64,000 nt of DNA, taken from Thermoanaerobaculia bacterium (GTDB lineage: Bacteria > Acidobacteriota > Thermoanaerobaculia > UBA5066). Positions 35,452-44,082 of the stretch are shown here, in pieces. Numbering within the stretch: the stretch's first letter is position 1; the number at the start of each line of letters is the position of its first letter. The stretch covers positions 1 through 64,000 of the forward strand of contig JAJVIN010000009.1 in NCBI GenBank assembly GCA_022071945.1, given 5' to 3'. The notes under the pieces are model-generated. The model was not told where the DNA came from. It worked only from the letters and a program-made list of their open reading frames with translations, and made no database searches. The translations under genes and the position numbers were made by a program.

Positions 35452-36375
35452 ATGCTGATCGAGAACCTGACGAGCGGCCCCGCGGAAATCCTGATCGTCA
35501 CGGGCACTCCGGCCGCCGCGGCTTCGGTGATCGACGCGCTCCAGAACGACGGACATCACTGCCGTCTCGTTCATTCGGAGCCGGAAGCCTTCGAGGCAGT
35601 CGTGAACCCTGTCCCGGACCTGATCCTCCTCGACTGCACCATCCCTGGAAGCGACGGCTACGAGATCTGCCACCAGCTGAAGACGGCGCCGGGCACGGCG
35701 AGGATTCCCGTCGTGTTCCTCGAACCGGCCGAAAACCGGCTCGACGTGGAGCGCCTCTTCGCCGTGGGCGCGGCCGACTACATCCCGTCGCCCCTTCGCC
35801 CCGCCGAGGCCCTTGCCCGGGTTCGGGCTCACCTGAAGATCGTCAGACTGGAAGCGGCCCTCGACGTTCTCTCGATCACCGACAACCTGACGGGCCTCGC
35901 CAACAGGCGCCAGTTCGAAAAAGAGCTCCTGGCCGAGTGGAACCGGGCCGCCAGGAGAAGCGACCCCGTCGCCGTCCTCCTCATCGATGTGGACCTCTTC
36001 AAGTCTTACGTGCGCCTTCACGGACAGGTGGCCGGCGAGACCTGCCTCAAGCGGGTCGCCGGCGCCCTCCAGGGCGCCCTGACCCGCGCGACCGACGTCG
36101 TCGCCCGGTTCGGGAACAAGGAATTCGCGGTCCTCCTTCCCGGGGCGGGCCCGGAGGAAGCAAAGCGTCAAGGGGACAGGCTCTGTCAGGCCGTCCGCGA
36201 CCTCGCTCTTCCCCATGGCGGGGAGCCGGGCCGGGAAATCGTGACGATCAGCGCGGGGGCCGCCGCCCTGCAGCCGTCTCCTGGAAGCCTCCCGGCAGAC
36301 CTCCTCGGCGCGGCGGATCAGGCCCTGTTTCGCGCGAAAGAGCGCGGACGGGACAGGTCAGAGCTCGCCAAGTAA
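35452..36375 (+). CDS. Receiver-GGDEF protein with both domains degenerate
   Basis: 307 aa from the ATG at 35452. Residues 10-130 are receiver-like with the phosphoacceptor position kept (LILLDCTIPGSDGY, Asp61). The acidic pocket is replaced (EILIVTGTP instead of a VDDD-type run), and the usual Lys-Pro is SP (YIPSPLRP). Residues 140-305 are GGDEF-like: DNLTGLANRRQF, LLIDVDLFKSYVRLHGQVAG, and RFGNKEF (221-225) where GGDEF should be. Gly and the metal-binding acidic residue are changed to Asn and Lys, so cyclase activity is probably lost. An RxxD (RATD, 212-215) remains at I-site spacing, so it may act as a c-di-GMP receptor. Confidence 0.85.
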   Translation: MLIENLTSGPAEILIVTGTPAAAASVIDALQNDGHHCRLVHSEPEAFEAVVNPVPDLILLDCTIPGSDGYEICHQLKTAPGTARIPVVFLEPAENRLDVERLFAVGAADYIPSPLRPAEALARVRAHLKIVRLEAALDVLSITDNLTGLANRRQFEKELLAEWNRAARRSDPVAVLLIDVDLFKSYVRLHGQVAGETCLKRVAGALQGALTRATDVVARFGNKEFAVLLPGAGPEEAKRQGDRLCQAVRDLALPHGGEPGREIVTISAGAAALQPSPGSLPADLLGAADQALFRAKERGRDRSELAK

Positions 36376-36404
36376 GCACCCAGGAACGGTCCGCGGCGGT
36401 CCTG

Positions 36405-39107
36405 TCAGGGCTTCACGCCATCGCGGTCGAGCGTCATCGTCCAGATGTCGCCCTCGCCGAGCGACTCGATCCAGGCGAGCCAGGAACCATCTCGCGATAG
36501 GGCAATCTCTCGGCCCCACGATCCTGGTAGCCCTGCGTTGGGCAGGATTCCCGTCGTCTGCCTTTTCGACGTGTCCACCAGCTCGATTCCTCCGTTCTTG
36601 CTCAGGAGCAGGCGCCGCGAGTCGGGAAGCCATTCGGGGCTGACAGCGTCGGAATCGATCTCGACGAGATTCCCCGGCCCCAGCTCGAGGACGAAGACCC
36701 CCTGGCGCGGCCGAGCCGAGGCTCCCTGGCCTCCCGAGCCGCGCGCCATGACCGCCAGCCTCTTTCCATCCGGCGACCAGGAAAGCGGGAGGAGCACCGA
36801 GCCTTCCAGGATCCTGGAAAGGAGCCTCAGATGACCGGCACCCGGTCCCCCGGCTGAAAAACGGGCGATCCCGCCACCGGCGAAGGTGGCGGCGGCGAGC
36901 TCGGCGCCGTCCGGCGACCAGACCGGGTAGAGATGTTCGTCCGCGTCGGGGCCCAGCCGCGACAGCCCGCTGCCATCCGGTCGAATCGTGTAGAAGCCGA
37001 CTCTGCCGTCGCGGTTCGAGTAGAAGACGATCTCCTTTCCGTCCGGAGACCACCGGGGAATCCTGTGATAGGAGGCGTGATCGGAGAGCTTGGAGTACCC
37101 GCCCCCATCGGACCGGACGATGCCGACGGCCTCCCAGGGAAGGACGCGCTGGGAGAACGTCAGCCATGCCGCATCGGGCGAGAAGTCGATCGACACGATC
37201 GCCCGTCCCCGAAGGACCGACTCGGGGGGGCCCGCGAGCTTGCCCGCGACGGAATCGAACCGGGCCCGCCAGACGTTGGAACGGTCGTCGAGATCCGAGA
37301 AGGCGAGCGTCCTTCCATCCGACGAGAAAGCAAACCAGCCGCTCCAGGCGGTGGGAGTGGTGACCGGCTCGAGTTCTCCGGTCAGGCGCCCGGAGGTCTG
37401 GTCGATCGGCACCCGCCAGAGGTTCATCGTCCCGCCACGGTTGCTCCCGAAGTAGAGGAGGCGGCCGTCCGGTGAGAAGAAGGGATTCCAGTCGACCGAG
37501 GCGTCGTCGGTGACGGCAATGGCCTCGCTTCGGCCCTCCGCATCGACCGTCCAGATGTCGCGGTTGCGGCTGGGTTGCCGCGATCCCCAATAGGCGATCC
37601 GCTTGCCGTCCGGAGACCACCTCGGGCCGACTCCGTCCGCCACCGACAAGCGCCTGGGAGTGCCCCCGTCCAGGGCGGTCACCCAGAGCTCACTCAAGGA
37701 CGAGCGGCTCATGGGATCGCGGATCCCCTCGGTCGCAAAGACGAGGCGCTTGCCATCGGGCGAAAACGACGGGTCGTGTCCGAAGTCCGTCACGCGCCGC
37801 ACCGACTCCCCCGTCGCCTCCATCACGAAGATCCCGCCCCCGGACCTCTCGGAGCGGAAAGCGACCCGGCCGCCGTCCGGAGAAAACGCCGGAGCCGTCT
37901 CGTCGACATCGGAATCCTCGGTGAGATTCACCGGCTTTCGGCCCCCGACCCGGAGCAAGAAGAGATCCTCGTTCCCGCGCGGGCTCGCGACATAGACCAC
38001 GGTCTTGCCATCGGGCGAGAGAGCGGGCTGCCGCTCGACACCCGGGAAATCGGTCAGCTGCGAGAACGAGACGGGCCTGGGAGCGTCGTGGCGGCGTCCA
38101 GCCATCAGGTCCCGTACCGCGAAACCCAGGGCGCCCGCAGCCACGATGGAGACGGCGAGGGGGGCCGAACGGCGGAACAGGAGTCGAAGCCCCCGCGTCC
38201 GCTGCCGGTCCACGCCCGTCACCACCGTGGCGGGCTCTGCCCGTCTCGGAGACGAGCCCCCGGCCATGGCCTCGAGGGTAAAGACCAAGTCCGTCGCGGA
38301 CTGGAACCGGCGCTCGGGCTTCTTCTCCATGCAGTGGCGGATGACCCGGACGAGAGCGGGCGAGGCCCCCGGCGAGAGCTCCGAGAGGTCGGGCGGCTCG
38401 TCTCGAATGATCGACGCCATCGTCTCGGCGGCGGAGGCCGCACGGAACGGAAGGGAGCCAGAGACGAGCTCGAAGAGGACAGTCCCGAGCGAGAAGATGT
38501 CCGAGCGTCCGTCCAGCTGCTCTCCGCGAACTTGCTCGGGGGACATGTACCAGGGGGTGCCGACGACCGTTCCGGCATCCGTGTTCATCGTGAGGGTCGC
38601 GAAGTTCGAACGGTCGCTCGACCTTCCGGGCTGATGCTTCGCCAGCCCGAAGTCGAGGATCTTGAGCCGTCCATCCGACGTCAGGAAGAGGTTCTCGGGC
38701 TTGATGTCTCGATGGACGATCTGCCTCTCGTGGGCCGCCGCGAGGCCGCGCGCGGCCTGGGCGCCCCAGTCGATCACCTTGCGGAGCGGCACGGGACCGC
38801 GGCGGACGATCGCCCCGAGGGTCTCCCCTTCCAGAAGCTCCGTGACCGCGTACCGGACCCCGTCGCTCTCACCCGCATCGAAGATCGCCAGGATGTTCGG
38901 ATGTGAGAGGGCGGCGACCGCCTTGGCCTCCGCCTCGAACCGGGACAACATCTTCGGATCCGACGCCAGGTCTCCGGGCAGGATCTTCAATGCGACTTCC
39001 CGCAGGAGCCGGGTATCCAGGGCCCGGTAGACCTCGGCCATTCCCCCGGCACCAAGCGGGGCGATGATCTCGTAGGGGCCAAGCCGGACTCCCGGACCGA
39101 CGGACAC
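36405..39107 (-). CDS. PknB-type Ser/Thr protein kinase with C-terminal TolB-like PD40 propeller
   Basis: 900 aa. The kinase domain (about 8-275) has the Gly loop LGAGGMAEVY, catalytic Lys41 (VALKILPGD), HRDIKPENLF (Asp134), DFGLAKH (152-154) and GTPWYMSPEQVRG. One transmembrane helix lies near 315-335 (APLAVSIVAAGALGFAVRDL). The rest is a beta-propeller of PD40/WD40-like repeats with many SPDGKRIAY-type blades (SPDGKTVVYVASPRGNEDLF, SPDGGRVAFRSERSGGG, SPDGKEIVFYSNRDGRVGF). This architecture is frequent in Acidobacteriota. The propeller presumably faces the periplasm and senses a ligand or protein, while the kinase acts in the cytoplasm. No phosphatase gene is adjacent. Confidence 0.92.
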   Translation of the reverse strand: MSVGPGVRLGPYEIIAPLGAGGMAEVYRALDTRLLREVALKILPGDLASDPKMLSRFEAEAKAVAALSHPNILAIFDAGESDGVRYAVTELLEGETLGAIVRRGPVPLRKVIDWGAQAARGLAAAHERQIVHRDIKPENLFLTSDGRLKILDFGLAKHQPGRSSDRSNFATLTMNTDAGTVVGTPWYMSPEQVRGEQLDGRSDIFSLGTVLFELVSGSLPFRAASAAETMASIIRDEPPDLSELSPGASPALVRVIRHCMEKKPERRFQSATDLVFTLEAMAGGSSPRRAEPATVVTGVDRQRTRGLRLLFRRSAPLAVSIVAAGALGFAVRDLMAGRRHDAPRPVSFSQLTDFPGVERQPALSPDGKTVVYVASPRGNEDLFLLRVGGRKPVNLTEDSDVDETAPAFSPDGGRVAFRSERSGGGIFVMEATGESVRRVTDFGHDPSFSPDGKRLVFATEGIRDPMSRSSLSELWVTALDGGTPRRLSVADGVGPRWSPDGKRIAYWGSRQPSRNRDIWTVDAEGRSEAIAVTDDASVDWNPFFSPDGRLLYFGSNRGGTMNLWRVPIDQTSGRLTGELEPVTTPTAWSGWFAFSSDGRTLAFSDLDDRSNVWRARFDSVAGKLAGPPESVLRGRAIVSIDFSPDAAWLTFSQRVLPWEAVGIVRSDGGGYSKLSDHASYHRIPRWSPDGKEIVFYSNRDGRVGFYTIRPDGSGLSRLGPDADEHLYPVWSPDGAELAAATFAGGGIARFSAGGPGAGHLRLLSRILEGSVLLPLSWSPDGKRLAVMARGSGGQGASARPRQGVFVLELGPGNLVEIDSDAVSPEWLPDSRRLLLSKNGGIELVDTSKRQTTGILPNAGLPGSWGREIALSRDGSWLAWIESLGEGDIWTMTLDRDGVKP

Positions 39108-39227
39108 GAAAAAGAACCTCCCGCTGGGGACCGAAGTGGGCTGCCTTGGGATTCAATGATCTCACCCCGGCGAGACCTTTCACCTCCCACGGCTGCCGTG
39201 GCCCGTGCTTCGCTTGTTGACCTCACC

Positions 39228-40064
39228 ATGAGCGTTCGAGGCACCGCCGGCGTACGGACCGGCACCCAGCCCCCCTGGCGCTTCCTCGTCCTTTTCGTCT
39301 CGGCCGTGATTGCGGCCGTCGTGACGCTGCGGCTGGCTCCCCCCACTCAGGACCCGTCGTACCACCTCTTCGCGGATTCCCGGTCCCTATTTGGAATTCC
39401 GAACTTCGCGGACACCTCGTCGAACCTGGCCTTCGTCGCGGCGGGCGTCCATGGCCTCTTCCTGCTCTTCAGAACCGCCTCTCGCCGCTTCGAGCACGGC
39501 AGGGAGCGATGGCCCTACGGCCTCGCCTTCGCCGGCGCGATCCTCGTGGGAATCGGCAGCTCGGTCTACCACCTCTCACCCAACGACACGACACTGTTCT
39601 GGGACCGGCTGCCCATGACCCTTGTCTTCATGGCCGTCTTTTCGAGCGTCATCATGGAGCGCCTCGACGAGGGAATCGGTCTGGCCAGCCTCCCGGTCTT
39701 GCTTCCCCTCGGTGCCAGCAGCGCTCTTTACTGGCATGTGACGGGGGTGTTGCGCCCCTACGCCCTCGTGCAGTTCTTCCCCCTGCTCATGATCCCGGTC
39801 TTCCTTCTTCTCTTCCCATCCCGCTACACCGGTGGGGAACGGCTCTGGCTCGTCCTCGGCCTCTACGCGGCCGCCAAGGCGGCAGAGGTCTGGGACCAGG
39901 CGATCTTCGATCTTCTCGGCGCCGTGAGCGGACACACGGTCAAGCACCTCCTGGCCGCCCTGGCAATCGCGGCGCTCGCCCGGATGCTCCTGACTCGCAC
40001 GATCAAGGAGCCGCCCGCCGAAGAAGGCCTCTTCAGACCAGAGTTTCCCCGGAGGCTTCCGTGA
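39228..40064 (+). CDS. Ceramidase-superfamily (CREST-like) integral membrane protein
   Basis: 278 aa from the ATG at 39228 (MSVRGTAGVRTGTQPPWRFL); an ATG at 39156 in the same frame is possible. There are seven or more membrane helices. The CREST-type metal-site pattern is visible: Ser and His in GSSVYHLSPNDTTLFWDRLP (which includes the Asp), and a C-terminal HTVKH (HxxxH) in SGHTVKHLLAALAIAALA. These residues suit a zinc-dependent membrane amidohydrolase such as alkaline ceramidase or a PAQR-like protein. The substrate in this organism is unknown. The 3' end overlaps the convergent GGDEF-EAL gene by 32 bp. Confidence 0.75.
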   Translation: MSVRGTAGVRTGTQPPWRFLVLFVSAVIAAVVTLRLAPPTQDPSYHLFADSRSLFGIPNFADTSSNLAFVAAGVHGLFLLFRTASRRFEHGRERWPYGLAFAGAILVGIGSSVYHLSPNDTTLFWDRLPMTLVFMAVFSSVIMERLDEGIGLASLPVLLPLGASSALYWHVTGVLRPYALVQFFPLLMIPVFLLLFPSRYTGGERLWLVLGLYAAAKAAEVWDQAIFDLLGAVSGHTVKHLLAALAIAALARMLLTRTIKEPPAEEGLFRPEFPRRLP

Positions 40065-42303
40065 GGTACCGGTTCGTCCCGGCGACATCCAGCGGACGGG
40101 CGAAGAGGAACCCCTGCCCTTCCTGGCAACCCGATCGCCTCAGGAACTCGACCTGCTCCGGCCTCTCGACGCCCTCGGCGATGGTGCGCAACCCGAGCCC
40201 CTGCGCCAGACGGAGCACGGACGAGACGATGGAGTTGTCGGCCGGGTTTTCCGGCACGTCGGCCAGAAAGCTCCGGTCGATCTTGAGAGCCGTGATCGGG
40301 AGCTTCTTGAGGTAGCTCAGCGAGGAATGGCCGGTCCCGAAATCATCCATCGCGACCCCGACTCCCATGGCCCGCAAGTCCTGGAGGGTCCTTGCCGTGA
40401 CCCCGAGATCCTCCATCGCCGTCGACTCGGTGATCTCGAGCTCGAGGAGCTCGGGTTCGAGCCCGGCCGACGCGAGGGCATCCTCGACGACTCTCACGAG
40501 AGACCGGTCGAGAAACTGCCGGCTCGAGAGATTCACTCCGATCCGCAGGCCTCGCCGTCCGGGAGAGTTGAACTCCTTGCCCAGAAGACAGGCGTGCCGA
40601 AGGATCCAGAGCCCGAGGGGCCCGATCAGACGGCTCTCCTCGGCCACGGGGATGAACTCCCCGGGCATGACGAGCCCCCGCACCGGGTGCTTCCAGCGAA
40701 CCAGCGCCTCCAGACCGGCCACCTCGAGAGTGTTCAGGTCGATCTGCGGCTGAAAGTGAAGGACGAAGGAGTGCCGCTCCAGCGCCCGACGGAGGCCATT
40801 CTCGGTCTCGAGCCGCTGGAGCGCCTTCTCGGTGAGAGACGGGCTGAACAACTGATAGGAGTTGCCACCGAGTTCCTTGGCCCTGTACATCGCCGTGTCG
40901 GCGCTGCGGATCAAGTCCTCGGGCGAATCGCCATCCGCGGGAAAGAAGCTCGCGCCGATGCTGGCCGTCGAGTAGACGTGGTGGCCATTCAGGTTGAACG
41001 GCTCCTGGAACTGATTGAGGATCTTCTGGGCGATCCGGGCCGCGTCCTCGGCGTGCCGGACTTCCTGGAGAAGGACCATGAACTCGTCCCCGCCGATGCG
41101 CGAAATCGTGTCGTCTCCCCGGACGCAGCGCTTCAGCCGCCGGCCCGTCTCGGAGAGCAACAGGTCGCCCAATGCGTGTCCGAGGGAGTCGTTGACGGCC
41201 TTGAACCGGTCGAGGTCCAGGAAAAGGAGCGCCGGCGGAGGGCCGCCACATCTCGCGTGCGCAATCGCCATCTGCAGCCGGTCCTCGAAGAGCTTCCTGT
41301 TCGGCAAGACGGTCAGGGGATCGTGAAACGCGAGGAACTCGATCTTCTGCTCGGCCGCCTTGCGCGCGGTGACGTCGATAAGGGTCCCCTCGACGACCGG
41401 TTCGCTCTCTCCCTCGATGACGGTGACGCTGCCCAGAACCCAGATCGGAGAACCCGAGCGCTGCGTCGTGAGGATCTCGAGATTGCTCAGGCTCTTCTTC
41501 GCCCGGAGCTCGGCCAGAAGCTTCGAGTCCCGCCTGAGACTGTCGAAGAAGGAGAAGCGGCGAGTCTCCAGGAGCTCCGAGCGGGAGTTGAACCCGAACA
41601 TTCGCGCGCAGGCCTCGTTGGCGTCCAGCAAATGACCGCCGAGACGAACCCGGAAGACGGCGGCCAGGTTTCGCTCAAACAGGAGCCGGTAGTTCGTCTC
41701 GGCCGCGCGCCGGGCTCTCTCCGCGGCACGGGCCTCGACGGCCTCGAGGCTCAAGGACAAGAGATCCGCGGCAGCCGCGACGAACGCCTGCTCGTCAGCC
41801 GAGAATCGCCGGATCTGGCGCGTCTCCTCGGCACAGATGATGCCCGCGAGCTCTCCCTGCAGACGAATCGGAGCGTCGAGCATGGAATGGATGCCGTTCG
41901 GGATCAGGTACTCGTCCGAGAACCGCTTGGTCCGGGAATCGCTGCGGGCATTGTCCGCAGGGACCGTTCGCTCTCCCCGGATCGCCGCGAGGTACTCGGG
42001 GTGATCGTCGAGAGAAAGGACGGTTCCCTCCCTCGGGTCGCTTCCATCCGTTGTGACGAGGCACACATTCTTGATGCAGTTGCCGTGCTTCTCGTAGAGC
42101 CAGATTCCTGTTCTGGGAATGCCGAGCGTCCGCGCAACGGCCCGGACCACTTCCCGAAAGGCCTCGGGGAGATGCCCATCGTGAACGGCCGGGTTGCGCG
42201 CAAGGTCGACCAGGACACGGTTCTGCTTCCGAAGCCTCAGCTCTGCGGCTTCTTCTCGCGGCACGACCGGTGACTCGGCAGACTCCCGTTTTCGCGATGC
42301 CAT
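40033..42303 (-). CDS. GAF-PAS-GGDEF-EAL cyclic-di-GMP protein
   Basis: 756 aa. Residues about 30-190 are GAF-like (GIWLYEKHGNCIKNVCLVTT, SMLDAPIRLQGELAGIICAE), and 200-320 are PAS-like (YRLLFERNLAAVFRVRLGGH). The GGDEF domain has FLDLDRFKAVNDSLGH and an intact RIGGDEF (404-408), plus an I-site RGDD (395-398). The EAL domain starts near 500 and has EALVRW (532-537), NLSSRQF, ITESTAM, DDFGTGHSSLSYL, LKIDRSFL and AEGVE. All these metal and catalytic positions look intact, so both synthesis and breakdown of c-di-GMP are possible; which dominates cannot be told. It is cytoplasmic, with GAF and PAS as sensors. Confidence 0.93.
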   Translation of the reverse strand: MASRKRESAESPVVPREEAAELRLRKQNRVLVDLARNPAVHDGHLPEAFREVVRAVARTLGIPRTGIWLYEKHGNCIKNVCLVTTDGSDPREGTVLSLDDHPEYLAAIRGERTVPADNARSDSRTKRFSDEYLIPNGIHSMLDAPIRLQGELAGIICAEETRQIRRFSADEQAFVAAAADLLSLSLEAVEARAAERARRAAETNYRLLFERNLAAVFRVRLGGHLLDANEACARMFGFNSRSELLETRRFSFFDSLRRDSKLLAELRAKKSLSNLEILTTQRSGSPIWVLGSVTVIEGESEPVVEGTLIDVTARKAAEQKIEFLAFHDPLTVLPNRKLFEDRLQMAIAHARCGGPPPALLFLDLDRFKAVNDSLGHALGDLLLSETGRRLKRCVRGDDTISRIGGDEFMVLLQEVRHAEDAARIAQKILNQFQEPFNLNGHHVYSTASIGASFFPADGDSPEDLIRSADTAMYRAKELGGNSYQLFSPSLTEKALQRLETENGLRRALERHSFVLHFQPQIDLNTLEVAGLEALVRWKHPVRGLVMPGEFIPVAEESRLIGPLGLWILRHACLLGKEFNSPGRRGLRIGVNLSSRQFLDRSLVRVVEDALASAGLEPELLELEITESTAMEDLGVTARTLQDLRAMGVGVAMDDFGTGHSSLSYLKKLPITALKIDRSFLADVPENPADNSIVSSVLRLAQGLGLRTIAEGVERPEQVEFLRRSGCQEGQGFLFARPLDVAGTNRYLTEASGETLV

Positions 42304-42401
42304 CAGCGACGAGTGTTTCAGTTTATCGCAGCGTCCGCTCCGGCCTCCCCTTGCGTCTGGGGTGAGATACTTCCCCGCGACATTTGAAAGAGGTGTCCAG
42401 A

Positions 42402-43217
42402 ATGAAACAAGCGACGAAATACATAACCCTTCTCCTGCCTCTCGCGATGAGCACCACGCTTTTCGCTCAGTGGGAAGGCGCCATCGATATGAAGCTGACG
42501 ACCTCCAGCAGCCAGGCCCAGGGGAAGATCAAGATGCTGATCGGGAAGACCGGGGCCCGGTCCGAGATGGACATGACGGCGATGGCGCCCGCGGGACAGG
42601 CCGGGGGCGCGAACATGAAGATCGTCTCGCTCCAGAAGTTCGCCAACCCCAACGTCGTCTACATGCTCAACGACGCCAACAAGACCTACTCCAAGGTGGA
42701 CGTCAGCGAGGCCCGCAAGAACGCGGGCGGAGCCAAGGACGACACGACCTACACCGTCAAGAAGGGGGCCGCGGGATCTGTCGCCGGGTACTCGTGTCAG
42801 AACGCCACCCTCACCTCGTCAAAGGGTGACGAGATGGACATGTGCGTCTCGAAGGAATTCATGAGCGCGGGAGATTGGACCAAGATGATGTCTCGCGCCC
42901 AGAACACCGGAGGCGGAAACATGATGAAGGCCTTGAAGGACAATGGCCTCGAGGGGATGCCGATCCGGATGACGATGAAGACCAAAGGACGGACCGAGAC
43001 GGTGACGACCGAGCTCGTCTCCGCCAAGAAGCAGGCCGTCCCTGACTCGACCTTCGACGTCCCGGCTGGCTACAAGGAAACCGACACGATGGGGATGTTC
43101 ATGTCGCCCGAGATGCAGAAGCAGATGGAGGACGCCATGAAGAACCTCACGCCCGAGCAGAGGAAGCAGATCGAGCAGATGATGAAGAAGGGCGGCGGCG
43201 GCCCCGGCGGACAGTAA
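42402..43217 (+). CDS. Exported DUF4412 domain protein
   Basis: 271 aa from the ATG at 42402, with AAAGAGGTG upstream. The signal peptide is MKQATKYITLLLPLAMSTTL. The mature part fits DUF4412: FEGAIDM-like WEGAIDMKLTTSSSQAQGKI, a Met- and Lys-rich strand, VVYMLNDANKTYSKVDVSEA, a cysteine pair at GYSCQNATL and MDMCVSKEF, and the final VPDSTFDVPAGYKE. The tail (NLTPEQRKQIEQMMKKGGGG) is a helical extension. The function of the family is not known; a lipid- or protein-binding periplasmic role is suspected from its fold. A strong hairpin follows. Confidence 0.8.
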   Translation: MKQATKYITLLLPLAMSTTLFAQWEGAIDMKLTTSSSQAQGKIKMLIGKTGARSEMDMTAMAPAGQAGGANMKIVSLQKFANPNVVYMLNDANKTYSKVDVSEARKNAGGAKDDTTYTVKKGAAGSVAGYSCQNATLTSSKGDEMDMCVSKEFMSAGDWTKMMSRAQNTGGGNMMKALKDNGLEGMPIRMTMKTKGRTETVTTELVSAKKQAVPDSTFDVPAGYKETDTMGMFMSPEMQKQMEDAMKNLTPEQRKQIEQMMKKGGGGPGGQ

Positions 43218-43243
43218 GGGGGCTTCAAGCCTTTCGGGGATCC

Positions 43244-43267
43244 GCGGGCGGCTTTCGAGCCGCCCGC
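43244..43267 (+). terminator. Hairpin terminator after the DUF4412 gene
   Basis: A perfect 10-bp stem GCGGGCGGCT with a TTCG tetraloop starts 26 bp past the stop, followed by TGTTCTTC. It lies between two convergent genes. Confidence 0.7.
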
Positions 43268-43273
43268 TGTTCT

Positions 43274-44071
43274 TCAGGCAGCCTGTTCGGCCGTGCTGGC
43301 AAGGCCTTGAACGTGGGCCCCGGCGGCCGCGGAGACGCTGGCCGCGCCTTCTTCCGGTCCCACCGCGGCATCCCGCACGATCCGTCCGTCGCGGATCTCG
43401 ACGATCCGTCCGGCCCTCCTGGCGAGAGCCATGTCGTGCGTGATGACGACGAGGGTGCGTCCCTGTTTCCAGAGGTCCAGGAACACCCCCATGATGTCGC
43501 CCCCCGAAGAGGTGTCGAGGTTGCCGGTCGGCTCGTCGGCGAGGACGATGTCGGGGTTCATGGCCAGGGCGCGAGCGATGGCGACCCTCTGCATCTGGCC
43601 GCCCGAGAGCTCCGTGGGTTTGTGCTCCATCCGGTCGCCAAGGCCGACCTTCTCCATCAGCTCGGCGACCCGCTCCTTGCGTGCCTTGGCGGGAACGCCC
43701 CCGAAGATCATGGGCATCGCGACGTTCTCGGCCGCGCTGATCTGCGGAAGGAGATTGAAGGCCTGGAAGACAAACCCGATCCGCCGGTTCCTGACGTCCG
43801 CCAGCTGGTCCCGGCTGAGTCCCTTCACGAGCTCGCCCCCGATCCGGAACTCGCCGCCGGTGGCTGTATCCAGGCACCCGATCAGGTTCATCAGAGTCGA
43901 CTTGCCCGAGCCGGAAGGACCGACGATGGCGATGAACTCGCCCTTCGCCACCGAGAGGTCGATGCCCTTGAGCGCCTCCACCTTCACCTTGCCCGTGTCG
44001 TACACCTTGCGGATATCCACCATCTCGATGATCGGCCTGTCCGCCCGGATTTCCTCGTGCCTCGTCGCCAT
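43274..44071 (-). CDS. ABC transporter ATP-binding protein (MacB/LolD type)
   Basis: 265 aa from the ATG at 44071, 8 nt after GGAG; an ATG at 44077 is too close to the ribosome site. Motifs: Walker A GPSGSGKST, Q-loop VFQAFNLLPQ, signature LSGGQMQRVAIARALAM, Walker B IVLADEPTGNLD, and switch His in VITHDM. The block LMNLIGCLDTATGGEFRIGG is typical of the MacB/LolD/FtsE class that drives FtsX-type permeases. The C-terminal 30 residues are Ala-rich and variable. It ends an operon with two permeases and an adaptor. Confidence 0.93.
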   Translation of the reverse strand: MATRHEEIRADRPIIEMVDIRKVYDTGKVKVEALKGIDLSVAKGEFIAIVGPSGSGKSTLMNLIGCLDTATGGEFRIGGELVKGLSRDQLADVRNRRIGFVFQAFNLLPQISAAENVAMPMIFGGVPAKARKERVAELMEKVGLGDRMEHKPTELSGGQMQRVAIARALAMNPDIVLADEPTGNLDTSSGGDIMGVFLDLWKQGRTLVVITHDMALARRAGRIVEIRDGRIVRDAAVGPEEGAASVSAAAGAHVQGLASTAEQAA

Positions 44072-44082
44072 GGTCATCACTC

